From Pseudomonadota bacterium (GTDB lineage Bacteria; Pseudomonadota; Alphaproteobacteria; Rhizobiales; Hyphomicrobiaceae), in NCBI GenBank assembly GCA_021812845.1, contig JAKAML010000078.1, positions 1-6,612 on the forward strand: DNA of 6,612 bases. Direction: 5' to 3'. The notes below the pieces were generated by a model. The model ran no database searches. It was given only the letters and a program-made list of their open reading frames with translations, and was not told the DNA's origin. A program made the position numbers and the translations under genes. Of the stretch, positions 1 to 6,170 are shown in pieces (position 1 is the stretch's first letter; every line of letters begins with the position of its first letter).

Positions 1-2706
1 GCGATCGCCTACTGGGGCGACAAGCGGGCCGACGCCGGCCGCAGCATCATCGCCAGCCCCTACGTCTATACCCTGTCGATCGCCGTCTACTGCACGTCGT
101 GGACGTTCTTCGGCTCGGTCGGCCGCGCCGCGACGAGCGGCGTCGGCTTCCTGCCGATCTATCTCGGTCCGACGCTGACCTTCATTCTCGGCTGGGTGGT
201 GATCCGCAAGATCATCCGCATCAGCAAGGCCAACCGCATCACCTCGATCGCCGACTTCATCGCCTCCCGCTACGGCAAGAGCGTCGGGCTCGGCATCGTC
301 GTCAGCCTGATCGCGGTGGTCGGCATTCCGCCCTACATCTCGATCCAGCTCACGGCGATCTCGACCAGCTTCTCGATCCTGCAGGGCTATCCGGCGATCC
401 AGATGCCGCAGGGCGCGAGCGGCATCGCGCTGCTCCAGGACACCGAGCTCTACGTCACGCTGCTGATGGCCGCCTTCGCGATCCTGTTCGGCACGCGCCA
501 CATCGACGCCGGCGAGCATCACGAGGGGCTCGTGGCGGCGATCGCGTTCGAATCGGTCGTCAAGCTCGCGGCTTTTCTCTGCGTCGGCCTGTTCGTCACC
601 TATGGGCTCTATGGCGGCTTCGGCGACATCTTCGCGCGCGCCGAGGCGAGCCCGGACATGAAGCGGCTGTTCACGATCAACGGCCTCGGCGGCCATCTGA
701 GCTGGATCGCGCTGACGCTTCTCGCCATGGCCGCCATCGTGGTGCTGCCGCGGCAGTTCCAGGTGCTGGTGGTCGAGAACGTCGACGAGCGCCATCTCAG
801 GACGGCGATCTGGCTGTTTCCGGTCTATCTGCTGGCGATCAACGTCTTCGTGCTGCCCATCGCCTTCGCCGGGCTCATGCTGTTCCCGGACGGACAGGTG
901 CCGGCCGATACGTTCGTGCTCACCATCGCAATGAAGGAGCAGCAGCAGTGGCTGGCGCTGTTCGCCTTCATCGGCGGGCTCTCCGCAGCCACCGGCATGA
1001 TCATCGTCGAGACGATCGCGCTGGCGACCATGGTCTCCAACGACCTGATGCTGCCGCTGCTGCTCAGGCTCGGCCGGCAGCACCTGAGCGGGCGGCAGGA
1101 CCTGACCGGCCTCCTGCTCGCCGTCCGGCGCGGGACGATCGTGCTCGTGCTGCTGCTCGGCTACCTCTATGCGAGCGCTTTCGGCAACTCCTACGCCCTC
1201 GTCACCGTCGGCCTCGTCTCGTTCGTCGCCGTGCTCCAGTTCGTGCCGGCGATCCTGTTCGGGATCTACTGGAAGGGGGCGACGCGGGCCGGCGCGATGG
1301 CGGGGCTCTTGGGCGGCTTCGCGGCCTGGAACTACATGCTGCTGCTGCCCTCGTTCGCGCGCTCGGGGTGGCTGCCTTCGAGCTTCATCGACCACGGGTT
1401 GTTCGGTCTCGCGGCGCTGAAGCCGTATGCATTCCTCGGCCTCGAGGGGCTCGACCCGATCTCGCACGCGACGCTGTGGACGATGCTCGTCAACGTCGGG
1501 CTTCTGGTCGGGGTTTCGCTGTTCACGACACAGTCGATGATCGAGCGCAGCCAGGCGGTGCAGTTCGTCGACGTGTTCCGGCAGTCGCAGGACAGCGGCC
1601 GCGAGTGGCGCGGCCGCGCCGCCGTCGGCGAGCTGTGGTCGCTGCTCGAGCGCTTCCTCGGCTCGGCGCGCGCCGATGCCGCGTTGCAGCGCTTCGAACG
1701 AGACAGCCAGCGCGCACTGGTCCGCGACGCGCCGGCCGACCAGTCGACCGTCGCCTTCGTCGAGCGCCAGCTCGCCGGCACCATCGGCGCCGCGTCGGCG
1801 CGCATCATGGTGGCGTCGGTGCTGCGCGAGGAGATGCACGACATCGACGAGGTGACGCGGATCCTCGACGAGGCGTCGCAGCTCGTCGTCTACGCGCGCA
1901 AGCTCGAGGACAAGTCGCGCGAGCTCGAGGCCACCTCGGGCGAGCTGCGCGCCGCCAACGAGCGGCTGCTCGAGCTCGACAAGCTCAAGGACGATTTCAT
2001 GGCGACCGTCAGCCACGAGATCCGCACGCCGCTGACGTCGATCCGGTCGTTCAGCGAGATCCTGCGCGACAATCCGGAGCTCGAGCCCGACCAGCGACAG
2101 GAGTTCGTGTCGATCCTCGTCGTCGAGAGCGAGCGGCTGAGCCGGCTTATCAACGACATCCTCGACCTCGCCAAGATGGAAGCCGGCACCACGCAGTGGA
2201 ACGTCGAGACGATCGACCCGGGGCCCGTCGTCGAGGAGGCGCTGGCGGCGACGAGCGGCCTCGTCGCCAGGTCGGGACACGTTCGACTGGCTGTCGAGCT
2301 GGCGGACAAGCTGCCGCTCGTCGCGGTCGATCGCGACCGTCTCACGCAGGTCATCCTCAACCTCGTGTCAAACGCGGTGAAGTTCTGCAATGCCGCCGAC
2401 GGTCGAGTGCTGGTGCGGGCCACGAGCGAGGGCGACCGGCTGCGCGTCGACGTGATCGACAACGGGGTCGGCATCGCCGCCGGCGACCAGAAGAAGATCT
2501 TCGAACGCTTCCAGCAGGCCGGCAACACCTTGACCGACAAGCCGCAGGGAACCGGGCTCGGACTGCCGATCTGCCGACAGATCCTGGAGCAGTTCGGCGG
2601 CGAGATCCGCGTCGAGAGCGCGCTCGGCCGGGGTGCGACGTTCACCTTCACGCTGCCGCGCGCCGCTGCCCCGGCCGCCGCCGCCGAGAAGGCCGCCGCG
2701 CAATGA
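1..2706 (+). CDS. CbrA-like SSSF-symporter/STAC sensor histidine kinase (5' partial)
   Basis: Membrane sensor kinase, expected to sense or transport a solute, autophosphorylate on His and pass the phosphate to a response regulator. The frame is open from base 1, so the true start is upstream; by recalled comparison with CbrA about 20-40 residues (most of the first membrane helix) are missing. Counting from base 1: the symporter-like domain with many hydrophobic segments spans about 1-512 and includes the motif VYCTSWTFFGSVGRAATSG near 29-47. A STAC-like segment covers about 521-610, followed by a charged coiled coil at 612-668. The HisKA site is SHEIRTPL with phospho-acceptor H672. The ATPase shows the N box (N787, N791), DNGVG at 820-824 and GTGLGLP at 850-856. 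An Ala-rich tail ends the protein. I see no PAS and no receiver domain, although CbrA itself carries a PAS. The ligand is unknown, and whether the symporter half transports cannot be read here. The stop TGA overlaps a downstream ATG (ATGA). Confidence 0.93.
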   Translation, partial: AIAYWGDKRADAGRSIIASPYVYTLSIAVYCTSWTFFGSVGRAATSGVGFLPIYLGPTLTFILGWVVIRKIIRISKANRITSIADFIASRYGKSVGLGIVVSLIAVVGIPPYISIQLTAISTSFSILQGYPAIQMPQGASGIALLQDTELYVTLLMAAFAILFGTRHIDAGEHHEGLVAAIAFESVVKLAAFLCVGLFVTYGLYGGFGDIFARAEASPDMKRLFTINGLGGHLSWIALTLLAMAAIVVLPRQFQVLVVENVDERHLRTAIWLFPVYLLAINVFVLPIAFAGLMLFPDGQVPADTFVLTIAMKEQQQWLALFAFIGGLSAATGMIIVETIALATMVSNDLMLPLLLRLGRQHLSGRQDLTGLLLAVRRGTIVLVLLLGYLYASAFGNSYALVTVGLVSFVAVLQFVPAILFGIYWKGATRAGAMAGLLGGFAAWNYMLLLPSFARSGWLPSSFIDHGLFGLAALKPYAFLGLEGLDPISHATLWTMLVNVGLLVGVSLFTTQSMIERSQAVQFVDVFRQSQDSGREWRGRAAVGELWSLLERFLGSARADAALQRFERDSQRALVRDAPADQSTVAFVERQLAGTIGAASARIMVASVLREEMHDIDEVTRILDEASQLVVYARKLEDKSRELEATSGELRAANERLLELDKLKDDFMATVSHEIRTPLTSIRSFSEILRDNPELEPDQRQEFVSILVVESERLSRLINDILDLAKMEAGTTQWNVETIDPGPVVEEALAATSGLVARSGHVRLAVELADKLPLVAVDRDRLTQVILNLVSNAVKFCNAADGRVLVRATSEGDRLRVDVIDNGVGIAAGDQKKIFERFQQAGNTLTDKPQGTGLGLPICRQILEQFGGEIRVESALGRGATFTFTLPRAAAPAAAAEKAAAQ

Positions 2707-2747
2707 TCGTCCCCTCCCCATCGCGCGGTGCGCGCCCCCGATGCTGA
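2703..2747 (+). other. Candidate 14-codon coupling mini-ORF between kinase and phosphoesterase
   Basis: An ATG at 2703 overlaps the histidine kinase stop as ATGA and opens a 14-codon frame, MIVPSPSRGARPRC, ending with TGA at 2745-2747. That stop lies just past the ATG (2741-2743) of the phosphoesterase, giving ATGCTGA. A purine-rich GAGAAGG at 2686-2692 sits 10 nt before the mini-ORF start. The phosphoesterase ATG itself has no clear Shine-Dalgarno, since the bases before it are C-rich. The arrangement would let ribosomes finishing the kinase reinitiate and be delivered to the phosphoesterase start. This reading is inference. It may equally be chance, because the same frame is open by composition for most of the kinase gene. 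Confidence 0.3.
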
Positions 2748-3481
2748 TCGCGCTGTTCGCAGACATCCACGCCAATCGCGAGGCGTTCGAGGCGTGCCTC
2801 GCCGATGCCCGCGCCAACGGCGCCGAGCGCTACGTGTTCCTCGGTGATCTCGTCGGCTATGGCCCGGATCCGGCCTGGGTCGTCGACCGCGTGCGGGCGA
2901 TGGTCGACGAGGGGGCGCTCGCAGTCCTCGGCAACCACGATGCCGCCGTCGACCAGCCCGGCATCCGGCTGAACCCGATCGCCCGCGCCGCCATCGCCTG
3001 GACCCGCGGGCAGCTCGACGACGGGCAGCGCCGCTTCCTCGCCGAGCTGCCGCCGGACCTCAACGAGGACGACCGGCTCTACGTGCACGCCAATGCCGAG
3101 GCTCCGGAGGACTGGGTCTACACGCTGGGCCCCAAGGAGGCGCACGCCAGCTTCCGCGCCACCGCGCAGCGCGTCACGTTCTGCGGCCACACGCACCGGC
3201 CGGCCCTCTTCAACGAAAGTGCGTCATCGCTGCCGCCCCTGCACACTCCTGCCGCCGGCCGGCCGATCCCGCTGCTCGCCCACCGTCGCTGGCTGGCGGT
3301 GCTCGGTGCGGTCGGCCAGCCGCGCGATTACAACCCGGCCGCCTGCTACGGCCTCTACGACGTCGCCTCGAGCCGTCTGTCGTTCGAGCGGGTGCCCTAC
3401 GACGCCGACGTGACGGCCCGCAAGGTGATCGCGCTCGGCCTGCCGGTGGCGCTCGCCATCCGACTCTCGAACGGAAGCTGA
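2741..3481 (+). CDS. Calcineurin-like metallophosphoesterase (YfcE/MJ0936-like superfamily)
   Basis: A 246-residue soluble metal-dependent phosphoesterase; the natural substrate (phosphodiester, nucleotide or phosphoprotein) is not predictable. The dimetal site motifs are all present: D8-x-H10 in FADIHAN, GDLVGYGPDP with D36, GNHD with N65 and H66, H116 in YVHANAEAPEDW, and GHTH with H150 and H152. A GAVGQPRD segment at 189-196 also fits this superfamily. The GDLVGYGP form differs from the GDxxDRG of PPP-type protein phosphatases, so a direct protein-phosphatase role is not implied. The length is normal for a single-domain member. No signal peptide or membrane segment is seen. The ATG at 2741 is chosen because it places the first metal motif at residue 8, as usual; the open frame extends upstream only with Pro/Arg-rich sequence. 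It lies 34 nt after the histidine kinase stop and one base before the next gene, so it is very likely co-transcribed with both. Confidence 0.9.
   Translation: MLIALFADIHANREAFEACLADARANGAERYVFLGDLVGYGPDPAWVVDRVRAMVDEGALAVLGNHDAAVDQPGIRLNPIARAAIAWTRGQLDDGQRRFLAELPPDLNEDDRLYVHANAEAPEDWVYTLGPKEAHASFRATAQRVTFCGHTHRPALFNESASSLPPLHTPAAGRPIPLLAHRRWLAVLGAVGQPRDYNPAACYGLYDVASSRLSFERVPYDADVTARKVIALGLPVALAIRLSNGS
3473..3477 (+). promoter_or_regulatory. Ribosome binding site of the kinase-USP gene
   Basis: GGAAG lies 5 nt before the ATG at 3483, inside the last codons of the phosphoesterase. With the stop-start spacing TGACATG it fixes the start of the kinase gene and implies translational coupling. Confidence 0.6.
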
Positions 3482-3482
3482 C

Positions 3483-4874
3483 ATGGCCAAGGCGCTGCTC
3501 ACGGCGGGCATGACCATCGACGGCTTCCGCCTCGAGGAGCGGCTGCACCTCGGCGGCATGGCCGCCATCTGGCGCGTCAGCCGCGACGACATGACGATGC
3601 CGGTGGTGATGAAGGCGCCGTTCCTCGACATCAAGGGCAACCTCTCGCAGTTGGTCGGCTTCGAGGTCGAGCAGATGATCATGGCCGAGCTCTCGGGCGT
3701 GCATGTGCCGCGCTTCGTCGCCAACGGCGACATCACCGTGCAGCCCTACATCGTCATGGAGCAGATCGCCGGACCGACGCTGAAGGAAATGTTGGGGGCC
3801 GAGCCGATGGCCGCCGCCGAGGTGCTGTCGCGCGGCGCCGCGATCGCCACCGCGCTCGGCGATCTCCACCAGCAGAACGTGCTGCATCTCGACCTGAAGC
3901 CCGCCAACATCCTGTTTCGCGACCCGGACACGGCGGTCCTGGTCGACTTCGGCCTGTCGCGGCACGAGCACCTGCCCGACCTTTTCAACGAGCATTCCCG
4001 CAAGCCCGCCGGGACCACCGCCTACATGGCGCCAGAGCAGTATCTCGGCATCCGGACGGACAAGCGCAGCGACCTCTTCGCGCTCGGCGCCATCCTCTAC
4101 CAGATGGCGACCGGCGTGCAGCCGTTCGGTTCGCCCAAGGGCGTGGCCCAGGTCCGCCGTCGGGTCTGGCGCGACCCGGTGCCACCCTCGCGGCTCAGGC
4201 CCGATCTGCCGCCGGCCCTGCAGGAGATCATCCTGAAGTGCCTCGAGCCGGTGCCGGATCGGCGCTACGCCACCGCCGAGGAGCTGGCACTCGATCTCCG
4301 CAACCCCGATCTCGTCGAGGTGACGGAGCGCGGCCGGCGGCAGGAACGCGCCGATGCCGGGATCCAGCTCCGCCGGCTGCTGCGCTCGCGGGCGACCCTG
4401 CGCGAGATCCGCGCCGCCGCCAGCAAGCCGCCGCCGCGCGCGCCGATCATCCTCGTCGCCGTCGACGTCCGTCCCGATCTCGAGCGAATGCGCCACGCGC
4501 TGCTCGAGGCCGCGGTCTCAGTCCTCGCCAACATGCCGGGCGCGCGGCTCGCCTGTCTCAACGTCATGCAGACGTCGCTCGTGCCGTCGGGCAACGTGGA
4601 CGCGGCGGGCGAGAACATCCACGTCAATCGCATCGCCGAGCTGAGAGCCTGGGCGGAGCCGCTGCAACTCCCGCGCGGCAAGGTCACCTACCACCTGATC
4701 GAATCGAGGAACATCGCGGCCGGCGTCGTCGACTTCGCGCGCGCCAACAAGGTCGATCACGTCGTCGTCGGCGTGCCGGGGGGCGCCTCGGCCAGCAAGC
4801 TCACCATGCAGATCACCTCCGGCGCGCCGTGCTCGGTGACGGTGGTGCGGGTCGGCGACGACCGCGCGGAGTGA
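3483..4874 (+). CDS. Bifunctional serine/threonine-protein kinase / universal stress protein
   Basis: A 463-residue cytoplasmic fusion. Residues about 15-275 are a Hanks-type kinase: glycine loop LHLGGMAAIW (21-30), ATP-lysine K44, helix-C glutamate probably E61 or E63, catalytic loop HLDLKPAN with D137, K139 and N142, DFG at 155-157, and APE at 183-185 after AGTTAYM. Two departures are visible: the first glycine of GxGG is His22, and the Arg of HRD is Leu136, making it a non-RD kinase. The catalytic and metal-binding residues are intact, so activity is expected. Residues about 285-315 form a charged linker. Residues about 320-456 are a UspA-like domain (PIILVAVDV at the start; SVTVVR as the last strand). 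Its usual G-2x-G-9x-G(S/T) nucleotide loop is shortened to GVPGGASASKL, so ATP binding there is doubtful. No membrane or extracellular sensor segment exists, unlike PknB. The gene begins one base after the phosphoesterase stop, and substrates are unknown. It is probably the last gene of the operon. Confidence 0.94.
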   Translation: MAKALLTAGMTIDGFRLEERLHLGGMAAIWRVSRDDMTMPVVMKAPFLDIKGNLSQLVGFEVEQMIMAELSGVHVPRFVANGDITVQPYIVMEQIAGPTLKEMLGAEPMAAAEVLSRGAAIATALGDLHQQNVLHLDLKPANILFRDPDTAVLVDFGLSRHEHLPDLFNEHSRKPAGTTAYMAPEQYLGIRTDKRSDLFALGAILYQMATGVQPFGSPKGVAQVRRRVWRDPVPPSRLRPDLPPALQEIILKCLEPVPDRRYATAEELALDLRNPDLVEVTERGRRQERADAGIQLRRLLRSRATLREIRAAASKPPPRAPIILVAVDVRPDLERMRHALLEAAVSVLANMPGARLACLNVMQTSLVPSGNVDAAGENIHVNRIAELRAWAEPLQLPRGKVTYHLIESRNIAAGVVDFARANKVDHVVVGVPGGASASKLTMQITSGAPCSVTVVRVGDDRAE

Positions 4875-4931
4875 CGCCGGTCGTGGCGTCGACAGGACGA
4901 TCAGCCACATGAGTAGGCGCGCGATCGCGCC
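4873..4931 (+). terminator. Possible operon-end hairpins after the kinase-USP gene
   Basis: Two short G+C-rich inverted repeats follow the stop. The first is GACGCC (4873-4878) with GGCGTC (4885-4890), which includes the end of the stop codon. The second is GGCGCG (4916-4921) with CGCGCC (4926-4931) around a CGAT loop. Neither is followed by a T-tract, so they are weak intrinsic terminators at best and may be chance in such G+C-rich DNA. Confidence 0.25.
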
Positions 4932-4965
4932 GTGCGACGCATCCCCGGTCGGCGGTGAGCCGGTC

Positions 4966-4998
4966 TACCGGACGTGTCCTCGAGGGGCACACCCGGTA
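4966..4998. repeat. Imperfect 33-nt inverted repeat in the intergenic region
   Basis: The outer arms TACCGG (4966-4971) and CCGGTA (4993-4998) are perfect complements. Inside them GTGT (4974-4977) can pair with ACAC (4989-4992), and a central CCTCGAGG (4978-4985) is self-complementary. The structure has small bulges and no T-tract. It could be an RNA hairpin or a protein-binding palindrome; chance is also possible at this base composition. Confidence 0.35.
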
Positions 4999-5010
4999 TC
5001 GCGCCGGGCT

Positions 5011-5025
5011 CGGCGGCAGCCGCCG
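5011..5025. repeat. Short G+C-only hairpin, CGGCGG / CCGCCG
   Basis: A perfect 6-bp stem, CGGCGG (5011-5016) and CCGCCG (5020-5025), encloses a CAG loop, 12 nt after the larger inverted repeat. Low sequence complexity makes a chance origin likely. Confidence 0.25.
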
Positions 5026-5212
5026 CCAGAGCCGCAGACCGTTCCGGGAGATCGCGGCGATGCGGATGCCGTCCCCGAACCGCCGACGCCCCCCGCTTCG
5101 CCGTGACCGCGCGTCGCCTCGAGTGAGGCCAGTGGCCCGACCACGGCAGGCGCCGCCAATGATCCGATAGACGGAATGGAATTTACCTTGCGTGGCCGCC
5201 TCGTCACGCTGC

Positions 5213-5240
5213 TTGCCATCGCGCACCGGCGACCTAAACT
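5213..5240 (+). promoter_or_regulatory. Candidate sigma-70-type promoter for the 5349 gene
   Basis: TTGCCA (5213-5218) matches the -35 consensus TTGACA at five of six positions. TAAACT (5235-5240) matches TATAAT at four of six. The spacer is 16 nt. Transcription would begin near 5247, giving a leader of about 100 nt before the ATG. It is one of the few A/T-leaning stretches in the gap. No operator could be identified. Confidence 0.35.
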
Positions 5241-5246
5241 CGTCCG

Positions 5247-5266
5247 GAGCAGGGCTTCGCCTGCTC
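5247..5266 (+). repeat. 7-bp hairpin near the predicted 5' end of the leader
   Basis: GAGCAGG (5247-5253) and CCTGCTC (5260-5266) are perfect complements around a GCTTCG loop. The hairpin begins about seven bases after the candidate -10 element, so it could cap the 5' end of the transcript and stabilise it. It might instead be a dyad operator just downstream of the promoter. No T-tract follows. Confidence 0.35.
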
Positions 5267-5335
5267 GCCCGCGCCCTCTAGGCCAAGCCGCCGGCTCGGG
5301 TACGGGCGTGGGTGCCGGCGCGCAGATCTTCTGTC

Positions 5336-5341
5336 AGGGAG
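5336..5341 (+). promoter_or_regulatory. Ribosome binding site of the 5349 gene
   Basis: AGGGAG lies 7 nt upstream of the ATG at 5349. It is the strongest Shine-Dalgarno seen in the window and supports this start over the longer overlapping frame beginning at 5176. Confidence 0.65.
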
Positions 5342-5348
5342 TGGGTCG

Positions 5349-6170
5349 ATGGAGCGTTCCGTGTGGACCGGTGTGGCCGCGGGCGTCGATCCGGGGCGTC
5401 TCGGCGAGGCCCGCACCCAGGTGCAGAACGCGATCCACTGGCTCGCCCGCATCGCCAACAGCTACGCGACGCCCGAGCCCGATCAGCGCCATCTCTGGCT
5501 GAGCTTCGACCCGGCGCGCCGCGCGTTCGTCACGTGTCCCGTGGGCGACGGCGTCACCGTCGAATTGCGGCTGCCCGCCCTCGAGTTCCAGTTCCGCGAA
5601 GCGGGCCGCCCGGTGCCCCACATCCTCAACGTCGAGGGTCATACGCCGGCCAAGGTCGAGGCGTGGGTGCTGGTCGAGCTGTTGCACCGCGGCATCGACC
5701 GCGATCGGTTCTCGAAGGCGCTACCCTACGCGCCCGCCAACCTGATGAGCGGCGACAACGTGGAATACTCGCCGGAATCGCTGGTCCGCGAGATCGAGGC
5801 GCTGAGCCAGTGGCTGGCAAGCGGCGAGCGCGCGGTTATGCGCCTCGCGCGTGAGCTCGCGCCCGAGCGTGCGGCGGAGGCCCAGCTCCTGTGCTGGCCC
5901 GATCAGTTGCACGTCGGGGTTCTGCTGCCGCCCGGTCTCGACGGCACCGCTCCGGCGATGCCGCTCAGGATCGGCATGTCGACGGGCGACGAACGTTACG
6001 CGGAGCCCTACTTCTTCGTGGCGGCGCAGCGCGGAGCGGAGATCGAGACGCCGCATCCAGGCGCCGTGCTCACGGCGAGCCGGATCGCGGCCGACGGGCT
6101 CGACGAGGATCAGGTGGTGGCCGCCCTGCGGGCGGCGGTGGCGACGACCAGGCGCCGGCTCGCCAACTGA
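5349..6170 (+). CDS. Conserved hypothetical protein, function unknown
   Basis: A 273-residue soluble protein with no signal peptide, membrane helix or known catalytic motif that I can name. Visible landmarks are a polar N-terminal helix (about 17-38), DQRHLWLSFD (45-54), CWPD at 182-185, the striking GMSTGDERYAEPYFFV (209-224), GAVLTASRI (238-246) and a C-terminal amphipathic helix ending RRRLAN. From memory, an uncharacterised bacterial family carries a similar G-x-S-x-GD-x-x-Y-x-EPY-aromatic-x-V segment and a CWP-containing strand. This one would be a divergent member, but I could not check it. Codon use is like its neighbours and the start has a good ribosome binding site, so it is probably a real gene. 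It stands alone, separated by about 470 bp from the kinase operon and facing a LysR gene, so context gives no functional clue. Confidence 0.8.
   Translation: MERSVWTGVAAGVDPGRLGEARTQVQNAIHWLARIANSYATPEPDQRHLWLSFDPARRAFVTCPVGDGVTVELRLPALEFQFREAGRPVPHILNVEGHTPAKVEAWVLVELLHRGIDRDRFSKALPYAPANLMSGDNVEYSPESLVREIEALSQWLASGERAVMRLARELAPERAAEAQLLCWPDQLHVGVLLPPGLDGTAPAMPLRIGMSTGDERYAEPYFFVAAQRGAEIETPHPGAVLTASRIAADGLDEDQVVAALRAAVATTRRRLAN

Larger units (their letters stand above)
4875..5348. other. Intergenic region of about 470 bp without a convincing gene
   Basis: Open frames exist here (for example 4909-5106 on + and 4965-5219 on -), but they are Pro/Arg-rich, lack recognisable domains and lack good ribosome binding sites. 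The region holds several inverted repeats (near 4873-4890, 4916-4931, 4966-4998, 5011-5025 and 5247-5266), an A/T-richer patch near 5163-5190, and a candidate promoter at 5213-5240 for the downstream gene. No tRNA-like T-loop or direct-repeat array was seen. Confidence 0.6.

Noticed and set aside
1890..2651. A 253-codon antisense open frame opposite the HisKA and ATPase region
   Set aside because: Ser/Arg/Thr-rich translation mirrors the sense codons; no motif and no ribosome binding context.
196..2706. GTG at 196 as the start of the histidine kinase
   Set aside because: The frame is open and family-like right back to base 1, including VYCTSWTFFGSVGRAA, so the gene starts before the window.
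99..2747. An 880-codon open frame overlapping the whole histidine kinase in another frame on the same strand
   Set aside because: It is Arg/Pro/His/Asp-rich with no domain and follows from the G/C-biased codon use of the kinase, whose own frame carries every family motif. Only its last 14 codons are considered, as a possible coupling mini-ORF.
3210..4496. A 428-codon antisense open frame over the kinase-USP gene
   Set aside because: Composition is low complexity (Gly/His/Arg/Asp-rich), no domain is recognisable, and the sense strand carries a full set of kinase motifs. It is a typical high-GC antisense shadow.
5163..5190. GGAAT-containing A/T-rich patch as an EcfG-type stress promoter
   Set aside because: The expected GGAAC-16/17-CGTT pairing is not present at the right spacing.
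4813..5226. Arg-rich 137-codon open frame on the minus strand filling much of the intergenic gap
   Set aside because: Extreme Arg content, no recognisable domain, and overlap with the end of the kinase-USP gene make it a composition artefact.
5176..5502. Open frame on + beginning MEFTLRGRL, upstream of and overlapping the 5349 gene
   Set aside because: It turns into Pro/Arg/Ser-rich sequence and overlaps the 5349 gene out of frame, while that gene has a better ribosome binding site.
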